Below, piece by piece: positions 13,308 to 24,700 of a stretch of DNA of 64,000 nt (its first letter is position 1; each line of letters begins with the position of its first letter). The notes under the pieces were generated by a model. It did no database searches and was not told the origin of the DNA. It saw only the letters and a list, made by a program, of their open reading frames with translations. Position numbers and translations under genes: made by a program. The DNA comes from Edaphochlamys debaryana (taxonomy: Eukaryota > Chlorophyta > Chlorophyceae > Chlamydomonadales), in assembly GCA_016858145.1 (NCBI GenBank), contig JAEHOE010000053.1, positions 434,001-498,000 of the forward strand, written 5' to 3'.

Positions 13308-16300
13308 ATGACAGAAGCAGCAGTGGAAGCTCCGACGGGCGACGGCAAGGTTCCAGGGGGCTTCAGGTGCGGGAGCATGCTTAGGCCCGGCTCCGGGCTC
13401 GCACGCGGGTATCGCCGGGAGACGTTGCACGCAGCGATAAGTGCTGGCTCCAGTGGCGTCTGGGCATATTCGCGCACGCAGTCCGCTGTACCGGGGCCGG
13501 CCATCACGCCACGGCCCCGCTGACCCCCCGCAGGTGGGAGTCCAGCAATGTTCGCATCGCTGCGGATGTGCCGGCTGAGCTGCTAGAGTTGCAGCAGCCA
13601 CCCTCGCGGCGCGGGCAAAAGCCTGAGGTGCAGGGTGAGTGGCCGTGGAACCGCGGAATTTGATAGGCGGGCACTATGCTGTCGGGGACTGTGTGGGGGC
13701 GGGGCCCCCACTCTAGGGGTGGGGCGGAGCCTCTCACGGGAGCTCTCCAGGGAGCCCCCAGCCTGAAGGCGAGACCCGAGGATGCGTTAATAACAAAGCG
13801 TTTGTCGGCAATACTTCAAGGACCTGAGCCGCACAGCAGTCAAGGAACAGCAGGGAAGCTTCAGACTCAGGAAAGGCGCCGGCGGCCTCAAGTGATACAC
13901 GGCCTTAACTTGTTGTCAACCCTTACGAGCTGCAGCTTCCGGGGCGCTGACCGTGATGGGCCTCAGCGCCGCATGCATCCCATGCGCTAGGATGTACCGT
14001 CCGCCCCAACGCCGGCTGCATGCTCCGGGTCCCCCTACGCAGGCATCCCGGTGCCACCGCTCAACCTCAAAGCACAGGCGGAGAAGCAGATCGACCCATG
14101 GGACCACGCGGAACAGCAGCAGCAGTTGGCCATCTCGGCCAACCGCCAACTGCTGCCCGCCGGCGGTACCGGCACGCCGCCGCGCACGCCGCGCTCCCCC
14201 GGCGGCACCCGCGGGCCTTCCCTCGCGGCCATCGAAGCCGCCGACGGCTCCAGCAGCGGCCGCAACAGCGGCAGCCGCCAGAAACCGTACGGCGCATGGT
14301 ACGTACCGCCCAAGGAGTGGGCCAACGTCTTCGGGGCCGGCCAGGGCCCGGCCCCCGGCAGCCCCTCCGTCGCCGCCGCGCCCGGCAGCGCGGCCGTCAG
14401 CCGCAAGGGCACGGCGACGGGGATGCTGCCCATGTCGGCATCTGTTGACGCGCCGCCGCCGCCGAGCCGCGAGGCAGAGGTGGCTTTGGAGCTGGGCGCC
14501 TCGTACACAGCGCGGGCGTACAAGGAGCACCTCAAAAGCCATGGACTGAGGCCCCCGGCGGTGCTGGAGCGGGTGCGGACGCCCACGGAGGACCAGGTGC
14601 GTGCGGGGCTGCGGGGCTGCGGGCGGTGGTGTGAGTGGCCATGGAGGGAAGGCACGGTGCCGACGAGTGGTGGTTTTCTACTTGCGTGCTGCGCATGCTC
14701 GATTGCTTGCCTGCCGATGCCCAGTTGCACGGCCTGATCTCGTGTGGTTCCCTTCCTCGTCGGTCGTCGCCCCTGCAGATCCGGCAGCGGCAGATGGAGA
14801 TCGCCCGGGCGGAGCAGCTGCGGCGCGAGCAGGAGCGGCAGGCGGAGGTGGAAGCAGCCACCGCCGCCGCGACGGCTGCTCGGCACAACGTCCAACGGCA
14901 CGGCAGCCCCAACAAAGCCGCCGCCGCGCAGCACGTGCCGCCGGGCAGCCCCGCTCGCCGGCAGCCGCCGCCAACCATCATGCACTCCAGTCTTGACACC
15001 GGGCCCATTGTTGGATCCGGAATCCTGGCCACCCCGCTACCGACCCACCCGGAGCCGGAAGAGGAGGCTTCGGACGTGGCGGCGGCGCCTGCCGCCGCGG
15101 CGGCGGCAGAGCCGGACATGGCTTCGCCTGACTGCGCGACGCCGACGGAGGCGGACGCCAGCGGCGAAACGCCAACGCCGCCGCCGGCAGAGTCTAGGCC
15201 CGAGACACGGCAGGGCACCGCTCCCGCTGACCCCACCGTGCCCTTATCGCCGACGCCCAACGCCGCCGCGGCGGCGGCCGCGGCGGCGGCGATGCCGGCG
15301 ACGGTCATGCGTGGGCCCGACTGGGTGGAGACGCTGGATGACGTAATGGCGCCGGCGCTGCGGGAGCGCATCCGGCAGCTGCTGTCCGCACAGGTGAGGA
15401 CGGGCACAGACCGTTAGCGGTTGGCAGGTCGTTGGGGCTGGGGTGGTGATTCCCAGACACCGCTGCCGCCGCTGGCGGTTGGCGGTTGGCGGGGGCAAGG
15501 TCCATGGGCCTTGAGGGGTTGCAGCCTGCAGGGTGCGCTCCCGCAGGTCCCGCGCCTGTGCTATCTTGCTGTCCCTCCAACATGCCCCCAAACCAATACA
15601 CCTCCGCCCTCCACCGTATGCTCCCTTCCCCCAGGACGTCATGTTGGCGCACCAGGCCCGCATGCGAGCCTACGAGCAGGAGCGCGCCGCCGGCCGCCAC
15701 CGCGGCGGCGGCGGCGGCGGCGCCCCCGTCGCCTCACCCATGGGCGGCCGTTCGCATCGCGGCACGCTGCGGATCGAGTCGTACAACAGCAACCGCGGCC
15801 AGCAGCAGGGTACGGCAGTGGCCCTAGCGTCGGCGCTGGCTGGCGGCGGCGGCGCCGCGGGGCTGGCGGCGGCGGTGGCGGCGGAGGCGAGCACGCTGGC
15901 GGGTGCGGCGTCGTCACGGTCGCCCAAGCGGGTGCAGCTGCTGACGGCCTCGGTTCAATCCACGTCGGCGCCCACCTCCGTCGCCCCTACGGAGCGCGCC
16001 GCCATCAGCCCCGCCGCCGCCGCCGCCATCGCCGCCGCGCACGCTGCCGTCAGGGCCGCCGACGGCGAGGACAGTGTGAGCGACGTCTTGTCGCTGGGGG
16101 CCGAGCCGTCGGGGACCATTTCTGCGGCTAGCCACCCGACCGGATCTGGATCTGGATCTGGATCTGGATCTGGACCAGCGGCGCCCTCGGCGCTAGCAAG
16201 CCACACGCCGCGCTCCGATCGCCACGGTTTCGGCCATGGTTACGGCCATCGCCAGCACGCACACCACGCCCCGCACTCCAACATCCACCCGGGCCCCACC

Positions 16301-18268
16301 CGTCACGCCCATCACGGGCCCCACGGGACCCGCAAGCGGGCCTCTTCGTCTTCCGACGCCCTGCCGAACCAGGCCAGCGCCGGGAACCTAACCGCCGACC
16401 CATCCACCGCGTCCCTCGGCGCTGCATCGTCCAAGTCGTACGGCGGCTCGACCGCTCGTCCCAACCGCTCGTCACTCCGTACCGTCGCGCCCGTGCCAAA
16501 ACGCATTGTACTGCCGGGGCACCCGGGCGATCTGTACCACCTGCAGACCCTGGTCGGGAAGCTCCCGACGGAAGACGGAGAGTCGCGGCGGCTGGGGCCG
16601 GTGGCGGGCGCACCTGCGCACCGCGGCGGCGCCGCCAAGCCCCGCGCCGCCAGCCCCCCGGGCGGTTGGAACGGCGAGCTGTCTTCCCCGGCACGTGCCG
16701 TCTCGCCGGTCCAACTCCTGCGCATGCGCTCCACCAGCCCGCCGCCCGGCGGCGGCCCGACCAGGGAGCCGTCAGCCGTGGCGGCGCCGCTGCTCTTTGC
16801 CCGCGTCGGCGCCGCCGCTGGCGCCGCCGGCCTGTCTGCCTCAGCCGACGCGGCCAGCGCCCTGGGCCACCGAGAGACGCCGCTGGGCGTGCAAGTCATG
16901 ATGGGTCTCCTCGGTGAGGGCAGCTCCTCGGCCCTCTCATCATCCGCTCTGCACGCCGAGTCGACGTCGGCGTCTATGCCCTACCTGGCACCGGTTCGCT
17001 CCCAGCCCCAGCCCCACCCGCACCCGCACCCCATAGCTCAGCACCCGCCGCCGCTGCACCTGCCGAGCCCCAACGGCCGGCGCTCCTACGGTGGCTTCGA
17101 AAAGCCCACCCGCCGATCCGAGGACGCAGCATTCTACGCGAGCGCGGTTGCCGGTGGCGGCATGAGTCGGCGTTCACCGGTGCAAGCGGAGGCTTCGGAG
17201 CTGTCGGCGCGCGGCCTGGCGACGGCCCCGTTTGGCCCAGCGTCGGCGGACCTGGCGGCGGCAGTGGCGTCAAACATTGAGGTCGCCGTCAGGACCTCGA
17301 CGCGCCTGCTCGGCGCCGACGCTGATGACGTCAGCGCCTCCGTCAGCTCTCCATCTGCCGCCGCCGCCGCTGCTGCTGCTGCCGCCGCCGCCGCCAGCTC
17401 CGCCTCCGTCGGGGGGCGGCCGCTGGATGACGCTGCATCTCGGGCCCTGCGCGATAGGCACCGCCTCCCGCCCGAGCTGTCCCTTCCCGCCCGGCTTTCG
17501 GGTGCGGAAATGGCGCAGCGCGACGGCGGCGGCGCACACAGCTTTGCGCCGGACCAGGTCGCGGCCTTCGCCGCCGCGCCGCTGCCGCTGCCCCGCGTGT
17601 CGCCGCCGCTTGCGCCGCCGGCCGTCGCGCTGGCGCTCCGCGGCAGCCTCAGCGCGCAGACGCTGCCCGGCATCCCGCCCGTCAACAACGTCGGCGCCGC
17701 CGTCAAGAGCGCCGTACTCGCGCGCATCGTCGGCGGCGGCGCCGCCGCAGCGGCCGCAAATGCCGTACAGTCCGTCGCGATGGACCTGTACGCCCTGGGC
17801 CTGCTACCGAACCCCTCCCTGGCGCGAGCGTCAATGGCGGCGGCGCGTGCCAGCGGCGGCGGCGGCGTCCGCCGCAAGAACTCCCAGCCGTCGGCGAAGC
17901 AGCTGCAGCAGATCGCCGCCCTCTCCTCCCCATCCTGGTCCGACCCGAGCTCAGCCTTCCTGGCAGGGGCCTTCCCGCCTGCGCCGGTGCGCCGCGGCGG
18001 GTTGGCGGCCCACGCCGGCGGCGGCGGCGGAGCCCGCGCCGGCGGCGGCGGCGGCGGCCACCACAGCGCCCCCGCCAGCCCGCTGCCCGGCTCGTCGCCG
18101 TTCACGCACGTGCGCCCGCACATGGCGCCCGGTACCCCCGTGCTGCTGGCGGGGCGGGCCGAGGCGGCGGAGATGGAGGAGCGGTCCCGGCGGGGCCGCG
18201 CGGGCCCTCTGGACCTTCAGCACCTGCTGGGGGTGGAGGTGCCGACGCTCATGCTGCAGGCGCGCTAG
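13308..18268 (+). CDS. Large low-complexity protein with a FAM47-like GAWY motif
   Basis: Five exons fit with perfect phase: 13308-13366, 13534-13634, 14043-14596, 14779-15393 and 15635-18268, encoding 1320 aa. The start is the first ATG in frame with the short exon 1; a further upstream exon cannot be excluded. Exon 3 carries KPYGAWYVPPKEW, which resembles the [RK]xGAWYxxPxxW core of the FAM47 family. A charged, probably coiled-coil stretch rich in RQRQ/RREQERQAE follows at the start of exon 4. Most of the rest is Ala-, Gly-, Pro- and Ser-rich, with poly-Ala runs, a His-rich segment near 16250-16320 and a Gly-Ser repeat. There is no signal peptide or membrane segment. The gene is well supported; the FAM47 link rests on one motif and the function is unknown. 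Confidence 0.75.
16142..16171 (+). repeat. In-frame (GGATCT)5 hexanucleotide repeat
   Basis: Five perfect tandem copies of GGATCT lie inside the last exon of the low-complexity gene and encode a Gly-Ser run. The unit is a multiple of three, so changes in copy number would keep the frame. Confidence 0.9.
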
Positions 18269-19164
18269 GCGTCGCAGCCTTGTGTGTTGGGACGCTTGGG
18301 GTGGTGCGTGAGGCCAACGGCGCGCGGCTCTCCCTCCATGGGCGGAAACCAAGGGGGGCAGATGTGGGAGCGGCGGGTTGGGGTGATGACAGGGAAGGAG
18401 AGGGTGGGTTCGTGAGGCCCCCTCGAGGTGGCGGCCGCGCGGTAGCGGCCGGAGTTCCCCTAGTAGGCGGTGTGCAGGATGGCGAGGGCTGCGGGCAGGA
18501 GGTTGTGGCACGGGACTGTCGAGCAGGTCCCTGTGTGCCCGTGTCTTCTTGCAACATAGAGGGTTGATGGGTTGGGGGGGCAGGCATGCAGGGGTTGATG
18601 AGGGCCAGGTGCTAGAACGTGCTGGGTGAGGAGCGCAGTTGCCGTGAAGGGCGCCGGCCAAGTAGGGTCCTCAAGGCCAGTAGCGCGCGGCTAGTGAGCA
18701 GCGGTAGCAGTAGACTTCGTCCGACTCGATTGACTACTGGGACCCACTCCTCCGATACTGGCTTGTTGTTCTGTGGGCTGCTACCAGTATATGTGTACTG
18801 CTACGATGAGGTGCTGGCGTACTGTGTGGCCATGTAGCCAGGTCTCCTTTGACCCGGGATGCGCTGTGAGGGTGCACTATGTGCAAGCAATGAGGACTGA
18901 GGAGAGGGGAGGGCGCTGTGCGCGCTGTGACGTGCAAGACATGCCCCTGCTGGACTGGACGTGGTCCTTGAGGGCTCAAGAGACTAAAAGGGGCAAAGAT
19001 GGAGCGGACGGGACACCAGGCCGGGGAGGCAAGGGGAGATCCTCTCAATCCTCTCGGACCCGTGAGGCTCATGCCGTGAAGCCATGCGTGCTCGGTGCAC
19101 GGCTGCCGCCCCACACACACCGCGTCGATAATCCTGTCCTACCCAAAGCCGAGAAGCGCACACG
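18269..19164. other. Intergenic: 3' flank of FAM47-like gene and 5' flank of RBR gene
   Basis: No exon is supported here. The stretch after 18268 is G-rich on the plus strand, as expected of a 3' UTR in this type of genome, but I find no TGTAA polyadenylation signal close behind the stop. The stretch before 19165 should hold the promoter and leader of the RBR ligase gene. Confidence 0.45.
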
Positions 19165-21359
19165 ATGTCTGCCGCGGTGGACTGCAGTCTCGCGAGCGAG
19201 CTACTCTGTCTTAGCTTGCAAGAGGAAGAGCTCCTGTCTCAGCGCGATGCTATACTTGCCGAGCAGCTGGCTATTGCTCTGGCTTACGGGAGCGACGCGG
19301 AAGTGCTAGAGGACGTCGACGCGGGGCCCCATGCCGCTGCTCTAGAAACCCAGCTTTCAGAGATACGGGACAAGCAAAGCGAGCTGGTGGCGCAGACTCT
19401 GACGGTAGCTCCCAATGACGACCAACAGCAGCTTCGCCGGACACTGGAGCTGGCGGAGGCGCTGCAAAAGGAGGAGGCCATCGCTGCGCATGATGCCAAG
19501 TTTGCGCGAAAACTGGCGGCAATCGACGAGGACACATGGTACGACTGCGGAGACGAGATCGAGGAGGCTTACGAGGAGGCTGACGGTAGCGCGGCGGGCT
19601 CAGGCGCCCGGCGCGACACCTCCTCCCGCGCTACCCCCACTCCCACCCCGCGGCCACCAGCGCCCGGAGGCAGCCGCAGCGGCCTCGGCCAGGGCCGGGG
19701 CACAACTCCTCCATCCACCTCCGCCCCAGCAAACCACGGTGCGGGCGCGGCAGGGCCATCGTCCTCCGCAGCATCCTCTGCCAACCCAGCCGCAGCCCCG
19801 CCGGTCCCCACAACGGAGTGCATGATCTGCCTGGACCGCTTCCCGGACCATGAGCTGACGTGCGCGGGCGCCGAGGGCGCCTCCTCCAGCAGCGCGGCTC
19901 CCGGCTGCGGGCATTACATGTGCGGCGGCTGCCTGACGGCCTACGTGCTGAGCGTGGTCCGCGAGCGGCGACACCCCGTGCCGTGCCCGCTGGCGGCTGG
20001 CGGCGGCAGGGGCCGCGCGGCGGGCTGCAAGCTGCGGCTGTCGAGGGACATGGTGGTGGAGGCACTGCAGGACCACCCCAAGGAGTGGCAGGTGCGGTCG
20101 TTGCGGGGTGGTTGACGGAAGGGAAAGGCACGCCCGGGGTTGGAAGCGGGGGACACGGTCTCGTTCCCTCTGGGGTTAGAAGGAGTGGTGCCGCAGGGGC
20201 TTAGGGTTACGAAGCGGAGATCAGGAGAAGGGTCCAGATTGTGATTTGGGAGCGGCCTGGCCTATGCTACCAGCCCGAAGCCTCATGCGCACTCGGACCT
20301 GTCTTGCCCGCAGGCGTTCTGCTTCCTCGAGGTGGAGTCTTCCATCCAGCCCCACCTGCGCTGCTACTGCCCCCACAAGGACTGCTCCGCTCCCCTGGAG
20401 CGGCCCGACGAGGAGGAGGACGGCGAGCTCCCCGCCGACGCCCCCATCGCCTGCCCCGCCTGCAACCGCATGTTCTGCCTGCGGTGTAACATCCCGGGAT
20501 GGCACAAGGTGAAGCCCGCAGCGGGAGCGCAATGCATGGCGCTTGTCTGCTCAGGTCACCGCTCTTCAATGCAGACTCAGCGCAAACCGACAGTAGTCGG
20601 TTCGAAGTCTCACTCGACGCCGCACGCCTGACCCCACCGATGCCCCCGTGCCAATGGTGTCCGCCAGGGGTACACCTGCGCGCAGTTCCAGGCGCTGCCG
20701 CCGCACCTGCGCTCCGCCGAGGACGCCGCCACCCTGGCGCTGGCGGCCAAGCACAGCTGGAAGAAGTGCCCATCCTGCCAGGAGGTGCGCGTGCGGCCCG
20801 TACTCGAGCAGATTCACGGAAAGCCCTTGCGTCTGCGTGCAAGGGAGATTGCCGTACGGGTCGTGCTGTACAACTATGGAGATCGGTGGCAGGGGCAGGG
20901 GCGGGACGGTCCCCGGCAGGGCGCTGGCTCCAGCACCCTTATCCTCCGGCGTTACAGCCTTTCCCTTTTCGCCTCGCCTGCTGCCGGCTTGCCTGCCAGG
21001 TTGTGGAACGGAGCGAAGGCTGCAAGCACATGAAGTGCCGCTGCGGCGCCGACTTCTGCTACGGCTGCGGCGCGCTGTACAAGGACACGCGGCCCACGGA
21101 GGCCAACGCACACGGCACGCCTGGGTGCGCCTGCCCCTTGTTCGATGACATCCTGAGCGACGAGGAGGAGGCGGGGGCGGGTGGGGCGGGGGCAGGCGGA
21201 GGTCGCGGGGGCCCGGGGCAGGGCCAGGGCCGGCCGCAGCGGGCGCTGCCAGGCGGGCGCAAGGTCAGCCGCACCAGGTGCCGCCGCGCGGATTCGATCC
21301 AGGACTGCCCATACGGAGCGCGGTGCTTCTTCTCGCATGTGGAGGATGAGGAGCCGTAG
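19165..21359 (+). CDS. RBR-type E3 ubiquitin ligase with C-terminal CCCH zinc finger
   Basis: Predicted to take ubiquitin from an E2 onto its own cysteine and pass it to a substrate. Four exons, all phase 0: 19165-20091, 20314-20508, 20668-20784 and 21000-21359, encoding 532 aa. RING1 begins at ECMICL (C219) with a GCGHYMCGGC core. The IBR follows in exon 2 (RCYCPHKDC, then CPACNRMFCLRCN) and runs into exon 3 (GYTC). RING2 is CPSCQE joined across an intron to VVERSEGCKHMKCRCG and FCYGCG; C421 in SEGCKHMKC sits where the catalytic cysteine of RBR ligases lies. The acidic and Gly-rich tail ends in C507-x8-C516-x5-C522-x3-H526, a textbook CCCH finger of the RNA-binding type. The N-terminal 180 residues are helical and Leu/Glu/Gln-rich. 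The RBR identity is very secure. Confidence 0.93.
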
Positions 21360-21740
21360 GAGCGGGTACCGGTATGGGACAAGGGTGGCTGCCCGAAGGC
21401 AGGTGCACCCAGACCAGCCTTGACGGGAGCGGGACTGCCGCTACTGACGGCCTGTCGTACGTCAACTGCGTGATGTCCTTGCTCTCGGTCAGCTCTGGGT
21501 CAGTTTGTGCTCCTGGCTGGGGTGCTGCGGTGGACGTCCTATCGACTGCTGAGCGCTTGCGAGCCCGTGCCCGTGTGGTGTGGTGGGGCCCGTGCCCGTG
21601 TAGTGTGTTGGGGCCCGTGACCTTGTGCTGAGGAGGCTTTGTTCGGCTGGATGGCCTAGGATGTGGCCGAATGAAGGGCCTTGTGCAAACAACCTTCGCC
21701 TGATACCGTATCATGTGTGATTACATGGTGCCCTTGAACT
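21360..21740. other. Convergent intergenic gap
   Basis: This is the space between the 3' end of the RBR gene (plus) and the 3' end of the secreted-protein gene (minus). It contains short GT/GC-rich near-repeats around 21565-21620 (GCCCGTGCCCGTGT and GGTGTGGTGGGGCCCGTG variants) and the minus-strand TGTAA signal at its right end. No gene is seen. Confidence 0.5.
21721..21725 (-). terminator. Likely polyadenylation signal TGTAA
   Basis: TTACA on the plus strand reads TGTAA on the minus strand, the usual volvocine nuclear polyadenylation signal. It lies only about 15 nt past the stop codon of the minus-strand secreted-protein gene. The very short 3' UTR this implies is unusual, so a chance match is possible. 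Confidence 0.4.
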
Positions 21741-24700
21741 CTAAGGCAGCCTCCCGCCAGGGGGCTCCGGGGCCTTGTACTGGAAGATATCGCCCGAGTT
21801 CGAGAAACCGTACGTTGAGCTGGAATCACTGGCAAGCGCTGGGTTGACTGTGTTTCCACCAAAGATGTTGATGGCCGTGATGCCTGCAGAGCAAGAAGAT
21901 CAAAGACGCATGGGGGAGCTCGCGTCAGGACGGGCGCCGAAGCCCTTGCTTGGAAGGCCTGCATTTGGAGGCGCGTCGGTGCCCGAAAAAACTCCCTGAC
22001 TTGCTGACCCCTGTGACCTACGCCTGAAGTAAGCCTGCCAGTCCTACCCTTGGTCACATTGAATCCCTCGTAGCACTGAATGCCGACGGTGTTACCGCGC
22101 AGGACGCGCCCGTCTGCGTACCTGATGCCATAGGTGTCCCTGTTGGCAGCCGCCGTGCAAGCAAGGGAGGCCGGGGATGGGGGGGTGCTCGGGGTAAGCT
22201 AGGGTAGGCATGGGGCCAGCGGGCGCCCATAGTAGGCCGAAGCGTCGTGACCCTCGCCCCGCGCCCCGTGCAAAACTCACATCTGGAAAGCCGGGTCCAC
22301 ACAGTTGTGGAAGATGTCGAAGGAGATCGTCGAGCTAGTGGGGAAGTTAGGGGGGCGGGAATTCAAGGCAAGGGGCGGACATGCATGAGGACCGGCTCCG
22401 GCGCATACTGCTGCCAGCACACAGCAGGCAGGGGCAACAGGGACCCTCGCTCGGAAGATATGCGCAGGCCCCGCACACGCTCCCTCCAAGAGCAAGACTC
22501 ACTTTCCGCACACCCGAGTGCAGTTCCGGGGCGCAAGGCTCACACAACTAGTGGTGCATGAGTCAATGGCGACGGTGCCGAAGGCGGACAGGACGTCGCC
22601 GCCCGGGGGCACCAGCTGCTTGGCCTGCGCGCGGTGGCAGGCACGTTCAGGGATCTGTGTTTAGGAACCCGGTACCCGCTAAGCAAACGAGCCCGGCGAG
22701 AGTATTCCGCTAACGAGCTGCGGGGCTCGCCTGCTGGGACGAACGTTGTGCATTTCTACTGGGCCGGCCATGCCCAGGCCTACCCCAGGCCCCTACCCCC
22801 CAGGCCCCCACCCCCAGAAAGCCTTCGAGCCCTGCGCCCACAAACAAACCCTTACTTGTTTGCGACGACCCCAGAGTGCATCACCCGTACGGCCGTAAGC
22901 AGCACGGGCGGGGTGACCCCGCCCGTGGGGTGATGACCCTGGACATGCGCGATCCCCACCCAGTCCGACCCAGTCCAAGCCCAGTCCCGCCTGCGCACCT
23001 GGAAGCCCAGGGCCAGGCTGTCGGGGGCTCTCGCGCTACCCGCAGACCGCCAGAACAGCGTGTTGGTTCCGCAGAAGTCCGAGTAGGAGTAGGAGAACTC
23101 GATTTCGGAATCTGCGAGCGAGGGGGGGGCAACGGGAAGGGTAGAGCCAGGTGCTGGTTGCCGTGATCTGCGGCGGCGCCGGGGCCCCGAGGCTCGGCTG
23201 CATCCTGCTGCTTCGCATGCATGACCCCTACTTACAGGGCGGGTAGACGGTGCTAAAGAGCTGTCCAATGTCTCCTTTCAAGCCGATCGCCTCACTCCAC
23301 GTGAATGACCTGCAGTGTCGGGACGGCAGGGAGAAGGCGCACGTGCCCTCACCAGGAAGGCACCGAGGAGCGCCGCGCCGATGACTGCCGGAGGCAGGCC
23401 GCTCCAGCGAGCTAGCCGCCCCCCACTCACAGGCTCCCGCCGCTGCACTGGTTGCCTGTCTCGTCGGTTCCGCTGAAGCTCAGGTCCCCAAGGAAGTAGC
23501 CGCTCCTGACGCGATAAACGGTTGTACTACCACCCCGGGCAGGGAAGCCCTGCTTTTGCTGCTGGAGCATGCGACCTGCTGCTGCAGTACGGGAGCGGCC
23601 CGCTGCTGGGACGAGCTCGTACTGCTGTAGCTCGTCCGGCTCGCGCTCGTCCAGCGTGGCTACGGCTGATGATGTGGAAATGCCGCTTTTGGTGCTGGTG
23701 TCGGGCGCTGTCGTCTGTAGCGCGCGCCTCAGGCCCTTGCCCAAGCCCCGGGCAGGCGGTGGGTATGGTGGGGCCGCCCCTGCACCGGAGATGGCTAGGA
23801 GGGGGGCAAAGTAGCGCTCCAGGGTGCCCGTGCTCCAGTAGCCGTATCCGCCGTACAGCTTCACGTAGTTCGCCATGTTCAGGGGATAGTCCGCCGCTCC
23901 CGGGCCCCCGTGCATGGTAATTGCAATCGTGCCTGCGCGTCAGCAGCAGGAGCAGCAGGGGAGGGGTGGGGTGTCAGATGTCCGTCCAGCAAGTCGGATT
24001 ACGACGGTACGGTAGTTGATGTGAGTCAACCAATGTATGCACGGCATGCCCTGACCCAGTTCGCACCTGGCACGTACTCGTATCCGTTACAGTTCAGACC
24101 CGTCGACTGATAATGCGTCCAAGATCCATCCCAGTACGTTGTACGGTACGTCGCCCTTCAAGGCACGGCGGGGATAGGGAGGGTGAAACTGATGAAGAGT
24201 GGCTCACAGCGTGGCACGCTGGGCGCCTACGCAACCCGCCCTGATCATGCCCCGCCCATCACCTGTTCCTTGACACGAGGTAGTTGAGGCAGTTGTGGGT
24301 GATGTTGAGGGCGACGCTTGAGCTGCGGCGGTTGGGTGTTGACGGGTGATCCATGGGTAAATCGGAGGCAGGCGCCAATGCGCCATGCGCAGGGCAGGGC
24401 GAGCCGCCACGCTGCGTGCCTGGTGCGCACCCTGCTGCTTGCCCTCAGGGCGGCAGGCTGCCGCCTGAGCTGGGCCTGGGTGGTCCCACCCAGGCCCCAG
24501 ATGTGAGCTTATATATGGCTGTTGGTGGAGAGGGGTGGCCCCAGCAGATGGAGAAGAAGTCCAAACCCGGCGAGGGCAGCTTCCGATCTAGACCAGGACT
24601 GCATGCTCACGTGCCCTTCGTCCGGCCGTCCAGTCTACGTGTTCCCCCCGTCCATCAAGCACTCAATCCCTCCATCCGGGCATCCCACCCACTAGCCGCA

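Noticed and set aside
14035..15407. Long minus-strand frames opposite the FAM47-like gene
   Set aside because: They are shadows of GC-rich Ala/Pro coding sequence; the plus strand gives a five-exon model with perfect phase.
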